Assembly (NCBI RefSeq): GCF_900167415.1
Contig: NZ_FUWU01000001.1
Location: 1-64,000, forward strand
Source: Fibrobacter intestinalis
GTDB taxonomy: Bacteria > Fibrobacterota > Fibrobacteria > Fibrobacterales > Fibrobacteraceae
Reading direction: 5' to 3'
DNA length: 64,000 bases
Part shown: positions 41,918-51,299 of the stretch, piece by piece
Numbering within the stretch: position 1 is the first letter of the stretch
Layout of the letters: each line of letters starts with the position of its first letter
The notes under the pieces: generated by a model
What the model was told of the DNA's origin: nothing
Seen by the model: only the letters and a program-made list of their open reading frames with translations
The model's database searches: none
Program-made: the position numbers and the translations under genes

Positions 41918-43426
41918 ATGCCATTTGCTGCAAATTTTCCGATACGGTCGTTGCATTTCCTGAATGTATTCCTTTTCTTTTCAGGGATTGCATTCTCTTC
42001 GTCGTTTGCCGCATCCCCTATTTATTCCAGCGAACGGATGCGCAATCTGAAGCAACTTGAAACAACTCCTCTTTTATTTGAATACCATCGCATGACGACA
42101 GGAACACAGCAGATGTTCTACTTTCCTCGTCGGGATTCCAGTTGGCGTGAAAATTTTGCCGAAAACGAAAAACGGGCTTTACTTCAGTATCGGGACGCAA
42201 AACAGGCGATTGCAGCAAGCCTTGTCGGGGGAATCGATTACCGCGGCGGAGAAACTTTAGGCGACACCATTTGGCCGGGACTCGATGGTGGACTTTATCT
42301 GCGGGGCTACAGGGATTCGGTGGAATTCATGCTCGATGCCCGCATCTATGTGGAAAACCACAGTGCCAGCTACCCCAAATCCTTTGACCGGGAATTTGTG
42401 GAGTTTCAAAAAGAAGAAAACAACAGCGGCGTCGAATACGCAAGCTATGCCCGATACCGCGGAATGTTCGCCATCAATATGGGCTTTGGAAGGTTGATGC
42501 TCGCTCGGGATGTTTTTCATTTTGGTCCGGGCTATTACAATAATTTGACTTTGAATCAATATGCGCTTCCTTACAACACGCTTTCCTTTGAATTTCACGT
42601 GGGGCCGCTTTCGGTTATAAGTCTATATGGCGATTTGCGCATTTACGCGAACAGCATGAATCGGAAAAATACGAACGACCGTAACCTCTACGCTCACCGC
42701 TACGAATTGAATTTAGGAAACTTGATTCTCGGCATGAGTGAAACGCAAATTCTTTACAACGAAAATAAGGTTTGGCTTTTTGTCCCGATTGTTCCTCTCT
42801 TTATGGAAAAGGGAAATTTTTCGGAAGACAATAACAACGGAGCCTTAGCTTTCGACGCAAACTATCGTCTTTTCAACCTGGCGCGCATTTACACCGAATT
42901 TTACATCGACGATTTTGAAAGCCCCATCAGTTTGATAAAAAACGATAACATTGAAGCCAAGTGGGCGTGGATGGCAGGCGCTCAAATCGGCAAGGATTTT
43001 TCCGTGAAAGGCCATAAGCTGGAAGCCGGAGCCATCGCGGAATACGCCCGAGTCGAGCCTTACGTCTATAGCCATTTTCACCCGAACACCGCTCAGGCGG
43101 CGCATTTAGGAGTACCTTTGGGTGCGCCAAACGGACCCAACAGCCAGACGATAGACTTTGCCGTTTATGGAAGATTTGCTCGTCGAATAAACGTGAACTT
43201 GCGAAACACTTGGCTTTGGAAAGGCACGGACTATGGCAGTGCCATTAACGACACAACGCCGACATCCAATCATTTCAAATTGCCTAAAAAATTCCTCGAC
43301 GGGGCAAAAATGAAATACTCGCTTTCGCCGGCTATAAGTTATGATGGAGATTTTGTTTTTTACCAGCTGGAATTCACTCTTTTCAACGATGAAAAAATTT
43401 ATACAAGGCTAGGCGTTAAATGGTAA
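41918..43426 (+). CDS. outer-membrane beta-barrel protein (Wzi/capsule-assembly-like)
   Basis: From the ATG at 41918 the protein has 502 residues, with a signal peptide ending near SFAASP. The body is made of alternating strands rich in Tyr, Phe, Asn and Gly. Segments GFGRLMLARDVFHFGPGYYNNL and FNLARIYTEFYIDDFESP match the pattern of Wzi/Caps_assemb_Wzi-type barrels that hold surface polysaccharide. The last residues (RLGVKW) end in an aromatic residue as expected for BAM recognition. No capsule genes are adjacent, so the role is only suggested. It overlaps the U32 gene by seven bases. Confidence 0.72.
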   Translation: MPFAANFPIRSLHFLNVFLFFSGIAFSSSFAASPIYSSERMRNLKQLETTPLLFEYHRMTTGTQQMFYFPRRDSSWRENFAENEKRALLQYRDAKQAIAASLVGGIDYRGGETLGDTIWPGLDGGLYLRGYRDSVEFMLDARIYVENHSASYPKSFDREFVEFQKEENNSGVEYASYARYRGMFAINMGFGRLMLARDVFHFGPGYYNNLTLNQYALPYNTLSFEFHVGPLSVISLYGDLRIYANSMNRKNTNDRNLYAHRYELNLGNLILGMSETQILYNENKVWLFVPIVPLFMEKGNFSEDNNNGALAFDANYRLFNLARIYTEFYIDDFESPISLIKNDNIEAKWAWMAGAQIGKDFSVKGHKLEAGAIAEYARVEPYVYSHFHPNTAQAAHLGVPLGAPNGPNSQTIDFAVYGRFARRINVNLRNTWLWKGTDYGSAINDTTPTSNHFKLPKKFLDGAKMKYSLSPAISYDGDFVFYQLEFTLFNDEKIYTRLGVKW

Positions 43427-44712
43427 ATTATATTCCCGAATTGCTAGCCCCCGCAGGCGACTTGAAACGTCTGGAATACGCGCTGGCGTATGGAGCCGAT
43501 GCCGTTTACGCTGGACAGCCCGCTTTTTCCTTGCGCGCCAGGGAAAACGGATTTCGCTCTTTGGAAGATCTTGAAAAAGGAATCGCCCTTGCTCACGCCA
43601 AAGGAAAAAAATTCTACTTGACAAGCAACGTCATCGCACGAAACGCCAAAGTTGCGCCTTTTGAAAAATCCCTGTTGGATGCCGTCAAATTAAAGCCCGA
43701 CGCTCTGATTGTCGCCGACCCTGGCATTATCGCATTCATGCGAAAAGAAGCACCCGAAATTCCCATTCACCTTTCCGTTCAGGCGAATACGACCAATTAT
43801 CTGACGGCACAATTTTGGCAGTCCATCGGCGTCAGCCGTGTCATCCTTTCTCGGGAACTGAAACTTTCCGAAGTCCTTGAAATCCAAGAGAAATGCCCCG
43901 AACTGGAATTGGAAGTCTTTGTGCACGGCAATGTGTGCATGGCGATGTCCGGGCGCTGCATGCTCAGCAATTGGACAACTCGGCGGGACGCGAATCAGGG
44001 AATGTGCAACAACTCTTGCCGAATGCCGTATCGCCTTTATGCAAATGCCGAAGTCCAATCTGACGATTATCGGGAACACGAAGGATCATTCTTTTTGGAA
44101 CGAACCAATACCGAAGGAAATTCGGAGCTGATCGGGCTCGACGAAGATCGCTGGGGCACTTATTTTATGAGTAGCCGGGATTTATGCGCACTGGACGTGA
44201 TTCCGAATTTGGTGCAAAATCGCATCGCTAGTTTTAAAATCGAAGGACGCACACGGAGCGTTTATTACCTTTCTTCCGTTGTTCTCGCTTATCGCAAAGC
44301 CATCGACGCGGCTTTATCGGGAAAAGAAATCCCGCAAATTTCAAAGGATTTGGTTTCGGACACGGATAGCCGAGGACGGATGCCTGGATTTTTCAAAGGT
44401 CCGCTTCCCCAAAATTATGAATCGACTCAGGAACCTTCACAAACAGGCGCGGTTGCCGCCCAGATAGATCATGTAGAAAAAGACGGATCCATTTTTATTC
44501 ATGTCAAAAATAAAATGGAATTGGACGCGCGACTATTTTGGCTAGATCCCGAAATCCATGAAGCAGTGACAGTGCAAGAGCTGAAAGACGCAAAAGGGGT
44601 TTCTGTCCATACGTTACATCCCGGTACGGATGGCTGGGTCACGCTCCGTTCTGACGTGACAAAACACACAAAATCTGAAAACTTTGCTTTTTTGGTTTTG
44701 AAAAAAGGCTGA
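43420..44712 (+). CDS. U32-family protein, probable tRNA uridine 34 hydroxylation factor (TrhP-like)
   Basis: The 430-residue protein opens with PELLAPAGDLKRLEYALAYGADAVYAG, the U32 N terminus. The family signature E-V-F-V-H-G-x-x-C-M-A-x-S-G-R-C-M-L-S is near residue 165, with further Cys residues (GMCNNSCRMPY) that can bind an iron-sulfur cluster. SFKIEGRTRSVYYLSSVV and a C-terminal beta domain match TrhP/YegQ, which makes 5-hydroxyuridine at tRNA position 34 from prephenate. Older annotations call these collagenase-like peptidases. The start overlaps the barrel gene. Confidence 0.88.
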   Translation: MVNYIPELLAPAGDLKRLEYALAYGADAVYAGQPAFSLRARENGFRSLEDLEKGIALAHAKGKKFYLTSNVIARNAKVAPFEKSLLDAVKLKPDALIVADPGIIAFMRKEAPEIPIHLSVQANTTNYLTAQFWQSIGVSRVILSRELKLSEVLEIQEKCPELELEVFVHGNVCMAMSGRCMLSNWTTRRDANQGMCNNSCRMPYRLYANAEVQSDDYREHEGSFFLERTNTEGNSELIGLDEDRWGTYFMSSRDLCALDVIPNLVQNRIASFKIEGRTRSVYYLSSVVLAYRKAIDAALSGKEIPQISKDLVSDTDSRGRMPGFFKGPLPQNYESTQEPSQTGAVAAQIDHVEKDGSIFIHVKNKMELDARLFWLDPEIHEAVTVQELKDAKGVSVHTLHPGTDGWVTLRSDVTKHTKSENFAFLVLKKG

Positions 44713-44742
44713 CTTTCGTTTTGGAGAAGTTAAATTAAGATT

Positions 44743-45198
44743 ATGGAAGTATTCGGCGATTACGAATTAAAGCAGAGTAAAATTTTTCGCGACTTCGACA
44801 AGGCGTACTCCGAAGGCAAGTTGGATTATTTAAAACAATTGTTCCTTCCGTATATTTTGAACAACATTGCCGATTTTTACCAGTTTAAAAAGGAAAAACT
44901 CAAGCAATTTGCCGAAGCTCTAGATATGCACCAGCTTTTAAAACTTTACCTCTATTACAAGCAGATGCCTATCGATATGCACCGTTATATGGAAGAGCAA
45001 AGCCAGTCCATCAAAAAAGTGATTGCCAATTCTTCTAAAGAAAGGCAGACCGCTGTATCGGAATGGATTAAGCAGCACGCCGCCCGTCATCGAGATGTTG
45101 CGATTAAAAATCAATGCCTATTCTTTGAAAAAATCGCCGACCAGGTAATTCCGCCCATTGAAAAAGCTCTGCGGGAATACGAAGCGAATACAAACTGA
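44743..45198 (+). CDS. uncharacterised helical protein
   Basis: The 151-residue protein has no signal peptide or membrane segment. It is rich in Lys, Glu, Gln, Tyr and Leu and looks entirely helical, with a Leu/Tyr-rich centre (LLKLYLYYKQMP). No known domain is recognised. It sits 30 bases after the U32 gene and before a DEAD-box helicase gene in the same direction. A weak GGAG lies well upstream of the ATG. Confidence 0.65.
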   Translation: MEVFGDYELKQSKIFRDFDKAYSEGKLDYLKQLFLPYILNNIADFYQFKKEKLKQFAEALDMHQLLKLYLYYKQMPIDMHRYMEEQSQSIKKVIANSSKERQTAVSEWIKQHAARHRDVAIKNQCLFFEKIADQVIPPIEKALREYEANTN

Positions 45199-45279
45199 TT
45201 TTCTTTTTTGACGGAGAAATCCGTTCTTTTTTTCCATCGTTCATGTTTATCGTTTTGCCTATTTCTAACTTTATGCTGT

Positions 45280-46713
45280 ATGAATGAAGAACTAAAAAAA
45301 AATACAGAAATTTCAGAACCGTCTTCTAAACCGGCCAATCCTTTTTTGACTCCTCTTCACATTGTAGAGCCCGAAAACAAACTCCCCGATTATAATTTCA
45401 CCGATTTGCCAGCCGATCTCAAGGCAACTCTTGAAAAACACGGTTGGACCGATTTGATGCCCGTGCAGCGCAAGACAATTCCTTATATGCTCAATGCGCG
45501 CGACATGCTAGTGCAATCCAAAACAGGATCAGGAAAAACCGGAGCATTTGTTTTACCGCTTTTGCAGGTGATTGTCCGCGAACACAAATTTCCCCAAGCG
45601 CTCATTTTGGTGCCGACCCGGGAATTGGCTCAACAGGTGGAATCCGAAATCGAAAGCCTCTCTCAAGGAACGGGAATCAAATCCGTGGCGATTTTTGGAG
45701 GCGTCGGTTACGAAACTCAACTTCGCGCCCTCCGAGAAGGTGTGCATATCATTGTGGCGACGCCGGGACGGCTACTGGATCATGCGCAGCGCGGTCACGT
45801 CGATTTTCTTTCTGTTCGCGATTTGATCATGGACGAAGCCGACGAAATGCTTTCAATGGGATTTTATCCCGATATGCAACGCATTCGCCGTTACCTACCC
45901 AAAGACATCGCCTGCACCATGTTCAGCGCAACCATCCCGCAAACGGTAAAAAGCCTTGCTCGGGAATTTCAGCGCAAAAATGCCGGATTCCTTTCGCTCA
46001 GTTATGACAAAGTCATCGCCAACAATTTGGAACATCGCTACTATATGTGCGACGTGATGGACAAAGACAAATTGACGATAAAAATTTTGGAATGGGAAAA
46101 TCCGGACAGCTGCATGATCTTCTGCAATATGAAACGGGACGTCAGTTACTTGGAACAGGTGCTTTCCAATTACGGTTTCCGCGTCGGCGCTCTTTCGGGG
46201 GATATTTCCCAAAAGCTGCGAGAAGAAACTCTCGAAGCTTTCCGTTATAAACGCTTGAACATTCTCATCTGCACGGATGTTGCCGCCCGAGGAATCGACG
46301 TCACCCACGTGACTCACGTCATCATTTACGACCATCCGGACGATCATGAAATTTACGTCCATCGAAGCGGGCGCACCGCTAGAGCGGGCAGAAGTGGAGT
46401 TGCCATTTCCCTCATTACGCCGGTAGAAGAAATCGAACTGCAAAAAACCGCAGTCGATTTTGGCATCCAGTTCATTAAAATGCCCGCCATCAGCGAAGAA
46501 GAGTTGGCCAATCGCATTCGTCAGAGAGCCGTTGCAGAATTGGACCGCGAAAAACGGATTCTCGGACAAATGAAAAAAGAACGTTTGCGCCGCTTCTTGC
46601 CCCTCGTGGACGAGCTGGTTAGCAATTCCGAAGACAAAGAAGTCCTCGCCTATCTTTTGGATAAATTCTACTGGAAAGAATACGACAACAGGCGAAAACA
46701 AGGGAATGGATAA
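45280..46713 (+). CDS. DEAD-box ATP-dependent RNA helicase
   Basis: From the ATG at 45280 the protein has 477 residues. All helicase motifs are seen in order: Q-motif with PVQRKTIP, motif I SKTGSGKTGAF, Ia PTRELAQQ, Ib ATPGRLLDH, II MDEADEM, III SAT, V ARGIDV and VI HRSGRTARAG. The C-terminal 60 residues are helical and charged, without the RNA-binding domain of DbpA/DeaD. Its role is probably ribosome assembly or mRNA turnover. The stop overlaps the map start (TAATG). No Shine-Dalgarno sequence is seen at the chosen start; an earlier in-frame start at 45208 adds an unlikely hydrophobic leader. Confidence 0.93.
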   Translation: MNEELKKNTEISEPSSKPANPFLTPLHIVEPENKLPDYNFTDLPADLKATLEKHGWTDLMPVQRKTIPYMLNARDMLVQSKTGSGKTGAFVLPLLQVIVREHKFPQALILVPTRELAQQVESEIESLSQGTGIKSVAIFGGVGYETQLRALREGVHIIVATPGRLLDHAQRGHVDFLSVRDLIMDEADEMLSMGFYPDMQRIRRYLPKDIACTMFSATIPQTVKSLAREFQRKNAGFLSLSYDKVIANNLEHRYYMCDVMDKDKLTIKILEWENPDSCMIFCNMKRDVSYLEQVLSNYGFRVGALSGDISQKLREETLEAFRYKRLNILICTDVAARGIDVTHVTHVIIYDHPDDHEIYVHRSGRTARAGRSGVAISLITPVEEIELQKTAVDFGIQFIKMPAISEEELANRIRQRAVAELDREKRILGQMKKERLRRFLPLVDELVSNSEDKEVLAYLLDKFYWKEYDNRRKQGNG

Positions 46714-47474
46714 TGTCCAAAATTAAAATCAAAACAAAAAAAGAAATAGAGCTCATCCGTTCCGCGGGCGCGCTCGCTGCAGAAACTTTGGTTCGGGCAG
46801 GTGAAATGTGCAAACCCGGAGTGAATACTCTGGAAATCGACGAATTTATCGGCGACTTCACCAAAAAACACGGCGGCATTTCTGCTTGCCTCGGCTACAA
46901 TGGATATCCGCGCTACGCCTGCATTAGTTTGAACAACGTCATTTGTCACGGCATTCCCAAAAAGGAAACCGTTCTCAAGGATGGCGACATTTTGAACATC
47001 GACATCACGACGATTCTTTCCGGCTACCACGGAGATTGTTCAGCCATGTTCTGCGTCGGAAACGTCAGTCCGTTGGCGAAGGAACTTGTAGATGTCGCCA
47101 AACTTTGTCTGGAAGAGGGAATTCAGGCGGCGGAAATGCCAAAAGCTCGTTTTTCGGACATCGGTTGCGCCATTCAGCCTATCGCCGACGAGCATGGATT
47201 TAGCGTCGTAGAAGATTATTGCGGACACGGCATCGGCCGCGGCTTCCATGAAGAGCCCACCATTTTGCATTTTGCCAATTCCTTCCGAACACCGATGATT
47301 GAAATCGGAAACGTCTTTACAATCGAGCCGATGATCAACGCGGGCAAGCCCGAAACCAAAACCCTCAAAGACGGATGGACCGCGGTGACCGTCGATGGAA
47401 GTCTTTCGGCGCAATGGGAGCACACCCTTGCCCTGACTCCCAACGGCATCGACATTCTGACCCTTCCGAGATAA
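46713..47474 (+). CDS. map: methionine aminopeptidase, type I
   Basis: The 253-residue enzyme removes the initiator Met from new proteins. The dinuclear-metal ligands are all present: D97 and D108 (NIDITT, HGDCSAMF), H172 (CGHGIG), E205 (TIEPM) and E236 (QWEHT), plus H79 in ICHGIP. Length fits type I without a zinc-finger extension. It is translationally coupled to the helicase gene. Confidence 0.97.
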   Translation: MSKIKIKTKKEIELIRSAGALAAETLVRAGEMCKPGVNTLEIDEFIGDFTKKHGGISACLGYNGYPRYACISLNNVICHGIPKKETVLKDGDILNIDITTILSGYHGDCSAMFCVGNVSPLAKELVDVAKLCLEEGIQAAEMPKARFSDIGCAIQPIADEHGFSVVEDYCGHGIGRGFHEEPTILHFANSFRTPMIEIGNVFTIEPMINAGKPETKTLKDGWTAVTVDGSLSAQWEHTLALTPNGIDILTLPR

Positions 47475-47476
47475 TC

Positions 47477-47803
47477 ATGTTTGCCGATCCCCTGATAAAA
47501 AAAGCAATCCAGTCGCATCCGCTCGTTCAACGTCTAGGAACCATTCATTCCTTTGTGTTGAATACAGCCGAACAGAAATGTAATTTGGAAATCGGCTTGG
47601 TGGGGGAACCGGCTCCTATTCGGTTTTCAGCAAAATATAAAATCGAAAAAACGGATTCTGGCGCGGATTTTTGCGTCTTTGAACCGACTTGCGAAAAAAT
47701 GTGGATTGAAGAAATTCTGAAAATCTTCTTTGAATCCAAAGGCGGAATTCTGCGCTTTCCTACAAAAGGAATCGTCGCCAAAATTCTTCCCGTTATTTTG
47801 TAA
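47477..47803 (+). CDS. uncharacterised small protein
   Basis: From the ATG at 47477, two bases after the map stop, the protein has 108 residues. It mixes strands and helices (LEIGLVGEPAPIRFSAKYKI, WIEEILKIFFESKGGI) with no signal peptide. No domain is recognised. The tight spacing suggests co-expression with map. Confidence 0.65.
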   Translation: MFADPLIKKAIQSHPLVQRLGTIHSFVLNTAEQKCNLEIGLVGEPAPIRFSAKYKIEKTDSGADFCVFEPTCEKMWIEEILKIFFESKGGILRFPTKGIVAKILPVIL

Positions 47804-47845
47804 GAGCAGAATCGATTTTACTGGCTAAAAAACTACATTAAAACT

Positions 47846-48376
47846 ATGTATAGCATCCAGAAATTCCTGTTGGAACTTCCTTCATCAAAATTGACCCCTT
47901 CAAAAAATCCCGAAGAGGCGATTAAAAAACTGACTCAGGCCGCTGCGTTGAAATCCGCCGCGGTCAGTGCGTCTCTTTCCGCACCGGGTGGGATTATCGG
48001 GCTTTTCGCATCGCTTCCCGATCTTGCGACCATTTGGAAAATACAGGCGCAACTCGTCGCCGATATTGCGGCTGTTTATGGAAAACTCGGTTATTTGACC
48101 CAGCAATCTTTACTCTGGTGCCTGTGCAAACAATCTGGATCGCAAATTTTTCGGGATATCGCCGTCCGCGCGGGAACGCATCTTTTAATCAAAAAAAGCC
48201 GTTTGAAAGTGCTGTCCAAAGCCGTCCCTGTTCTCGGAGCCATCGGCGGAGGAGCCTATGCAGCCTACGATACTTATGCCGTTGCCAGAATTGCCAAAGC
48301 GTATTTCGAAGCATCGGAATCTATTTCAAGCATCGACGAACCTCTTCCAGAAGCCGAAATTTCCAAGAAATCTTAA
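47846..48376 (+). CDS. small hydrophobic protein, possibly EcsC-like
   Basis: The 176-residue protein has a hydrophobic A-P-G-G-I-I-G-L-F-A-S-L-P-D-L stretch followed by the helix IWKIQAQLVADIAAVYGK, which resembles the start of EcsC-family proteins. A second Gly/Ala-rich hydrophobic segment (VPVLGAIGGGAYAAYDTYAV) lies near residue 130. The C terminus is acidic. Function is not known; the EcsC comparison is tentative. Confidence 0.55.
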   Translation: MYSIQKFLLELPSSKLTPSKNPEEAIKKLTQAAALKSAAVSASLSAPGGIIGLFASLPDLATIWKIQAQLVADIAAVYGKLGYLTQQSLLWCLCKQSGSQIFRDIAVRAGTHLLIKKSRLKVLSKAVPVLGAIGGGAYAAYDTYAVARIAKAYFEASESISSIDEPLPEAEISKKS

Positions 48377-48524
48377 GAACCAAAGAGCATTTTAAAATTT
48401 CCGATTTTCTAAAAGCCGTTCCAAAATAAAGCGAAAACCGCCCCTCTTTTAAATCAACCCTTGAGTGCCGGTTCATTTTTTGCTATTTTGGCGCCAACTT
48501 ATCAATCATTTCCACGGAAAGAAT

Positions 48525-50633
48525 ATGAACGAAATTCACAAACATCGTAACATTGGTATCTCTGCCCACATCGACTCGGGCAAGACCACCCTCACAGAAC
48601 GTATTCTGTTTTTCACGAAAAAGATTCATGCCATCCACGAAGTTCGCGGAAAAGACGGCGTGGGTGCAACCATGGACTCCATGGAATTGGAAAAGGAACG
48701 TGGCATCACGATTCAGTCTGCAGCGACTTTTGTGAACTGGAAAGATACCACCATCAACATCATCGATACACCGGGGCACGTGGACTTTACCATTGAAGTT
48801 GAACGCGCTCTTCGAGTCCTCGACGGTGCTATTCTCGTTTTAACAGGCGTTGAAGGTGTGCAATCCCAGTCAATCACCGTTGACCGCCAGATGAAGCGCT
48901 ACCATGTCCCGCGAGTTGCTTTTGTGAACAAATGCGACCGTTCCGGGGCAAACCCTCTCCGTGTTGCCGTCATGCTCAAGGAAAAGCTCAACCACAATCC
49001 TTGCGTTATGCAGATTCCTATCGGATTGGAAGACAAGCTCCGCGGCGTTGTCGATTTGATCAAGATGAAGGCCCTCTATTTCGAAGGTCCGAATGGCGAA
49101 GATCTGATTGAAAAGGAAATCCCGGAAGATTTGCAAGCTCAGGCTCAGGAATACCGTGAAAAGCTCGTTGACTGCTGTGCAGACTTCAACGATGAAGTCA
49201 TGGAAAAGGCCATGGAAGGCAACTACAACGACATTCCGGAAGAACTTCTCAAAGCGACGATCCGTAAGGCGACGATTGAACTCAAGATGACTCCGGTCTT
49301 TATGGGATCCGCTCACAAGAACGTCGGCATTCAGCCTCTTCTGGATGGCGTGTCCGCATTCCTCCCAGACCCGACCGAAGTGGAAAACATCGCTCTCGAT
49401 GTGGATCACGAAGAAAAGGAAGTCGTTCTCCAGTCTGACGATTCGAAGCCGCTCGTCTGCTACGCATTCAAACTTGAAAACGGACAATACGGTCAGCTTA
49501 CGTACATCCGAATCTATCAGGGTGCGATTCACAAGGGCGACTCCATTTACAACATGGCAACCGGCAAGAAGGTCTCTGTGGGACGTCTCCGCCGTATGCA
49601 CTCCAACCAGCCGATCGATATTGAATACGCCGGTTCGGGCGACATCGTAGCACTTTTCGGTATCGATTGCGCTTCGGGCACGACCTTTACCGATGGCACA
49701 TTGCATTACAACATGACTTCGATGCACGTGCCAAATCCGGTTATCGAACTGGCAATTGAAGCACAGAACCGCGACGATCTTGAAGCGATGTCCAAAGCTC
49801 TTAACCGTTTCACCAAGGAAGACCCGACTTTCCAAGTCTATGTCGATAAGGAAAGTGGACAGACCATCATTAAGGGTATGGGCGAACTTCACCTCGACGT
49901 CTATATCGAACGTATGAAGCGCGAATACAAGGTTGCCGTTGAAAGAGGTAAACCGCAAGTTGCCTACCGCGAAACCATTACACGCCCGGCCAAGTTCGAT
50001 TACACTCACAAGAAGCAGACCGGTGGTTCGGGTCAGTTCGCTAAAGTTGTCGGTGAAATGCGCCCGATGCAAGTCGAAGGCGATGCTGAAAAGACCTATA
50101 ACTTTATCAACAGCGTCGTGGGCGGTCGCATTCCGAAAGAATTCATCCCGTCTTGCGACAAGGGTTTCCAGAGCTGCATGGAAGCGGGTTCTCTCATCGG
50201 CTTCCCGGTAGTCGGCATTGAAATGGATCTTCAAGATGGTGCTTATCACGAAGTGGACTCTTCGGATATGGCGTTCCAGATTTGCGCACGTATGGCTTTC
50301 CGTCAGGCTTTTGAAAAGGCCGGAGCGCAAATTCTTGAACCGATCATGAAAGTGGAAATCACAACGCCGACCGAATTCCAAGGCAGTGTTGTCGGAAACA
50401 TTTCTCAGCGTCGTGGCAACATCATGGGCACGACGGAAGAACGTGATGACACGATCATCGAAGCGGAAGTTCCGCTTTCCGAAATGTTCGGTTACATGAC
50501 GGACCTTCGTTCCATGACTCAGGGCAAAGCGGAATTCACGATGGAATTCAAGAAATACGCTCCTGTTCCTCGCAACATCCAGGACGAGCTGATTAAGAAG
50601 TTCGGCGATAAAGCGAAGAACGCCCAACGTTAA
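48525..50633 (+). CDS. fusA: translation elongation factor G, spd/mitochondrial-EFG1-like subtype
   Basis: From the ATG at 48525 (GGAAAG upstream) the protein has 702 residues with all five EF-G domains. G1 is [10 protein letters not shown]2 lies in [10 protein letters not shown]3 is DTPGHVDF and G4 is NKCDRSGAN. The Ser in place of Ala in G1, the NKCDR form of G4 and the spacing of [16 protein letters not shown] are as in the EF-G1 subtype of spirochaetes, planctomycetes and mitochondria. That subtype mainly drives translocation, with recycling left to a second EF-G. Domain IV has GGSGQFAKV and domain V ends [11 protein letters not shown] tetraloop terminator follows. fusA stands apart from rpsL-rpsG here. 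Confidence 0.95.
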   Translation: MNEIHKHRNIGISAHIDSGKTTLTERILFFTKKIHAIHEVRGKDGVGATMDSMELEKERGITIQSAATFVNWKDTTINIIDTPGHVDFTIEVERALRVLDGAILVLTGVEGVQSQSITVDRQMKRYHVPRVAFVNKCDRSGANPLRVAVMLKEKLNHNPCVMQIPIGLEDKLRGVVDLIKMKALYFEGPNGEDLIEKEIPEDLQAQAQEYREKLVDCCADFNDEVMEKAMEGNYNDIPEELLKATIRKATIELKMTPVFMGSAHKNVGIQPLLDGVSAFLPDPTEVENIALDVDHEEKEVVLQSDDSKPLVCYAFKLENGQYGQLTYIRIYQGAIHKGDSIYNMATGKKVSVGRLRRMHSNQPIDIEYAGSGDIVALFGIDCASGTTFTDGTLHYNMTSMHVPNPVIELAIEAQNRDDLEAMSKALNRFTKEDPTFQVYVDKESGQTIIKGMGELHLDVYIERMKREYKVAVERGKPQVAYRETITRPAKFDYTHKKQTGGSGQFAKVVGEMRPMQVEGDAEKTYNFINSVVGGRIPKEFIPSCDKGFQSCMEAGSLIGFPVVGIEMDLQDGAYHEVDSSDMAFQICARMAFRQAFEKAGAQILEPIMKVEITTPTEFQGSVVGNISQRRGNIMGTTEERDDTIIEAEVPLSEMFGYMTDLRSMTQGKAEFTMEFKKYAPVPRNIQDELIKKFGDKAKNAQR

Positions 50634-50648
50634 TTTCTCGTAAAAGAG

Positions 50649-50679
50649 AAAAAGCGAACTCGAAAGAGTTCGCTTTTTT
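50649..50679 (+). terminator. fusA intrinsic terminator
   Basis: An 11-base perfect stem (50651-50661 with 50666-50676) closes on a GAAA tetraloop and runs into six T. It starts 18 bases after the fusA stop. Confidence 0.95.
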
Positions 50680-50707
50680 GCGTTTAAAGAATTTTAAAAA
50701 GAAAATA

Positions 50708-50734
50708 GGCGCAGAGCTTAGCCCTGCCTGCGCC
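50708..50734 (+). other. GC-rich hairpin ahead of a leader-like peptide
   Basis: GGCGCAG at 50708-50714 pairs with CTGCGCC at 50728-50734, and two further pairs extend it past a bulged A. No T-run follows, so it is not a simple terminator. A strong ribosome site (AAAGGAGG) begins two bases after it. Confidence 0.5.
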
Positions 50735-50750
50735 CAAAGGAGGATGATCA

Positions 50751-50990
50751 ATGAAAATCAATATGGGGTTGCGCTCCGGTTGCCTTACCCTGCGGTTTGC
50801 TCCAGCATCCCTTCGCTAAACCAAGGCGACTGGGGCGCACCCCACATTCATAAAAGTAATGCAAGATTTCTTTAAAAGCAATCGAAAAGACATCGAACAT
50901 TCTACCAACATGGAACATTCCGACAACGCATATAAACGTCCAAGAGTTTATAGAAATCAAAGGAAAGATGTGAAGCGTTTGGCGTTTTGA
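50751..50990 (+). pseudogene. candidate small gene split by an in-frame TAA
   Basis: An ATG at 50751 has an excellent AAAGGAGG site and encodes 22 residues (ending in F-A-P-A-S-L-R) before TAA at 50817-50819. The same frame then stays open for 56 codons to TGA at 50990, with a basic hydrophilic product that includes its own ATG at 50859. Either the short peptide is real, or a gene of about 79 codons is broken by one stop. The first part overlaps a long nested hairpin, so the sequence may be selected for RNA structure instead. Confidence 0.35.
50765..50843 (+). ncRNA. 79-base nested hairpin of unknown class
   Basis: Three coaxial stems nest in one another: 50765-50774 with 50835-50843 (one bulge), 50780-50786 with 50823-50829, and 50794-50800 with 50815-50822 (one bulge), closing on a 14-base loop. 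Most pairs are G-C. No known RNA family was recognised. It may be a cis-acting leader, a small RNA or a palindromic repeat unit. Confidence 0.45.
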
Positions 50991-51023
50991 AAGTTCCATC
51001 GCAAACTTTACGAAACCCATCCT

Positions 51024-51058
51024 ATAAAAAAACTGACCACTTATCGATGATCAGTTTT
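51024..51058 (-). terminator. tRNA-Arg terminator
   Basis: On the minus strand an AAAACTGA-x-CA/TG-x-TCAGTTTT stem (51029-51038 with 51048-51058) is followed by a T-run. It starts a few bases after the tRNA 3' end. Confidence 0.8.
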
Positions 51059-51060
51059 CA

Positions 51061-51134
51061 TACTCGAGGCGGGATTCGAACCCACGACCCTCTGCTTAGA
51101 AGGCAGATGCACTATCCAACTGTGCTACTCGAGC
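51061..51134 (-). tRNA. tRNA-Arg (anticodon TCT)
   Basis: The minus strand folds into a full cloverleaf. The acceptor arm pairs GCTCGAG with CTCGAGT (one G-T wobble). The D arm has GCAC/GTGC, the anticodon arm TCTGC-CTTCTAA-GCAGA with anticodon TCT, and the T arm GTGGG-TTCGAAT-CCCGC. The discriminator base is A. CCA is not encoded. It reads AGA (and probably AGG by wobble). Confidence 0.96.
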
Positions 51135-51299
51135 CAATGGCTCGTTGATGTTTTTTGCATCATCAAGCTTGGTTGATGCTTATCATGATTGACATTGCAA
51201 TTAGACTTGCGAATTACAATGAAGCAAAATAAGCGGATACAAATATAACAAGGATTTAATTTTTTATCAACTTTATTCTGGATGTCAGTATGGACGCCA

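Noticed and set aside
50634-51020. tmRNA, SRP RNA, 6S RNA or RNase P RNA
   Set aside because: None of their conserved sequence blocks is present around the hairpins.
51135-51299. Second tRNA or integrase attachment site beside tRNA-Arg
   Set aside because: No duplicate of the tRNA 3' end and no integrase gene are visible nearby; the sequence only has short GTTGATG-like repeats.
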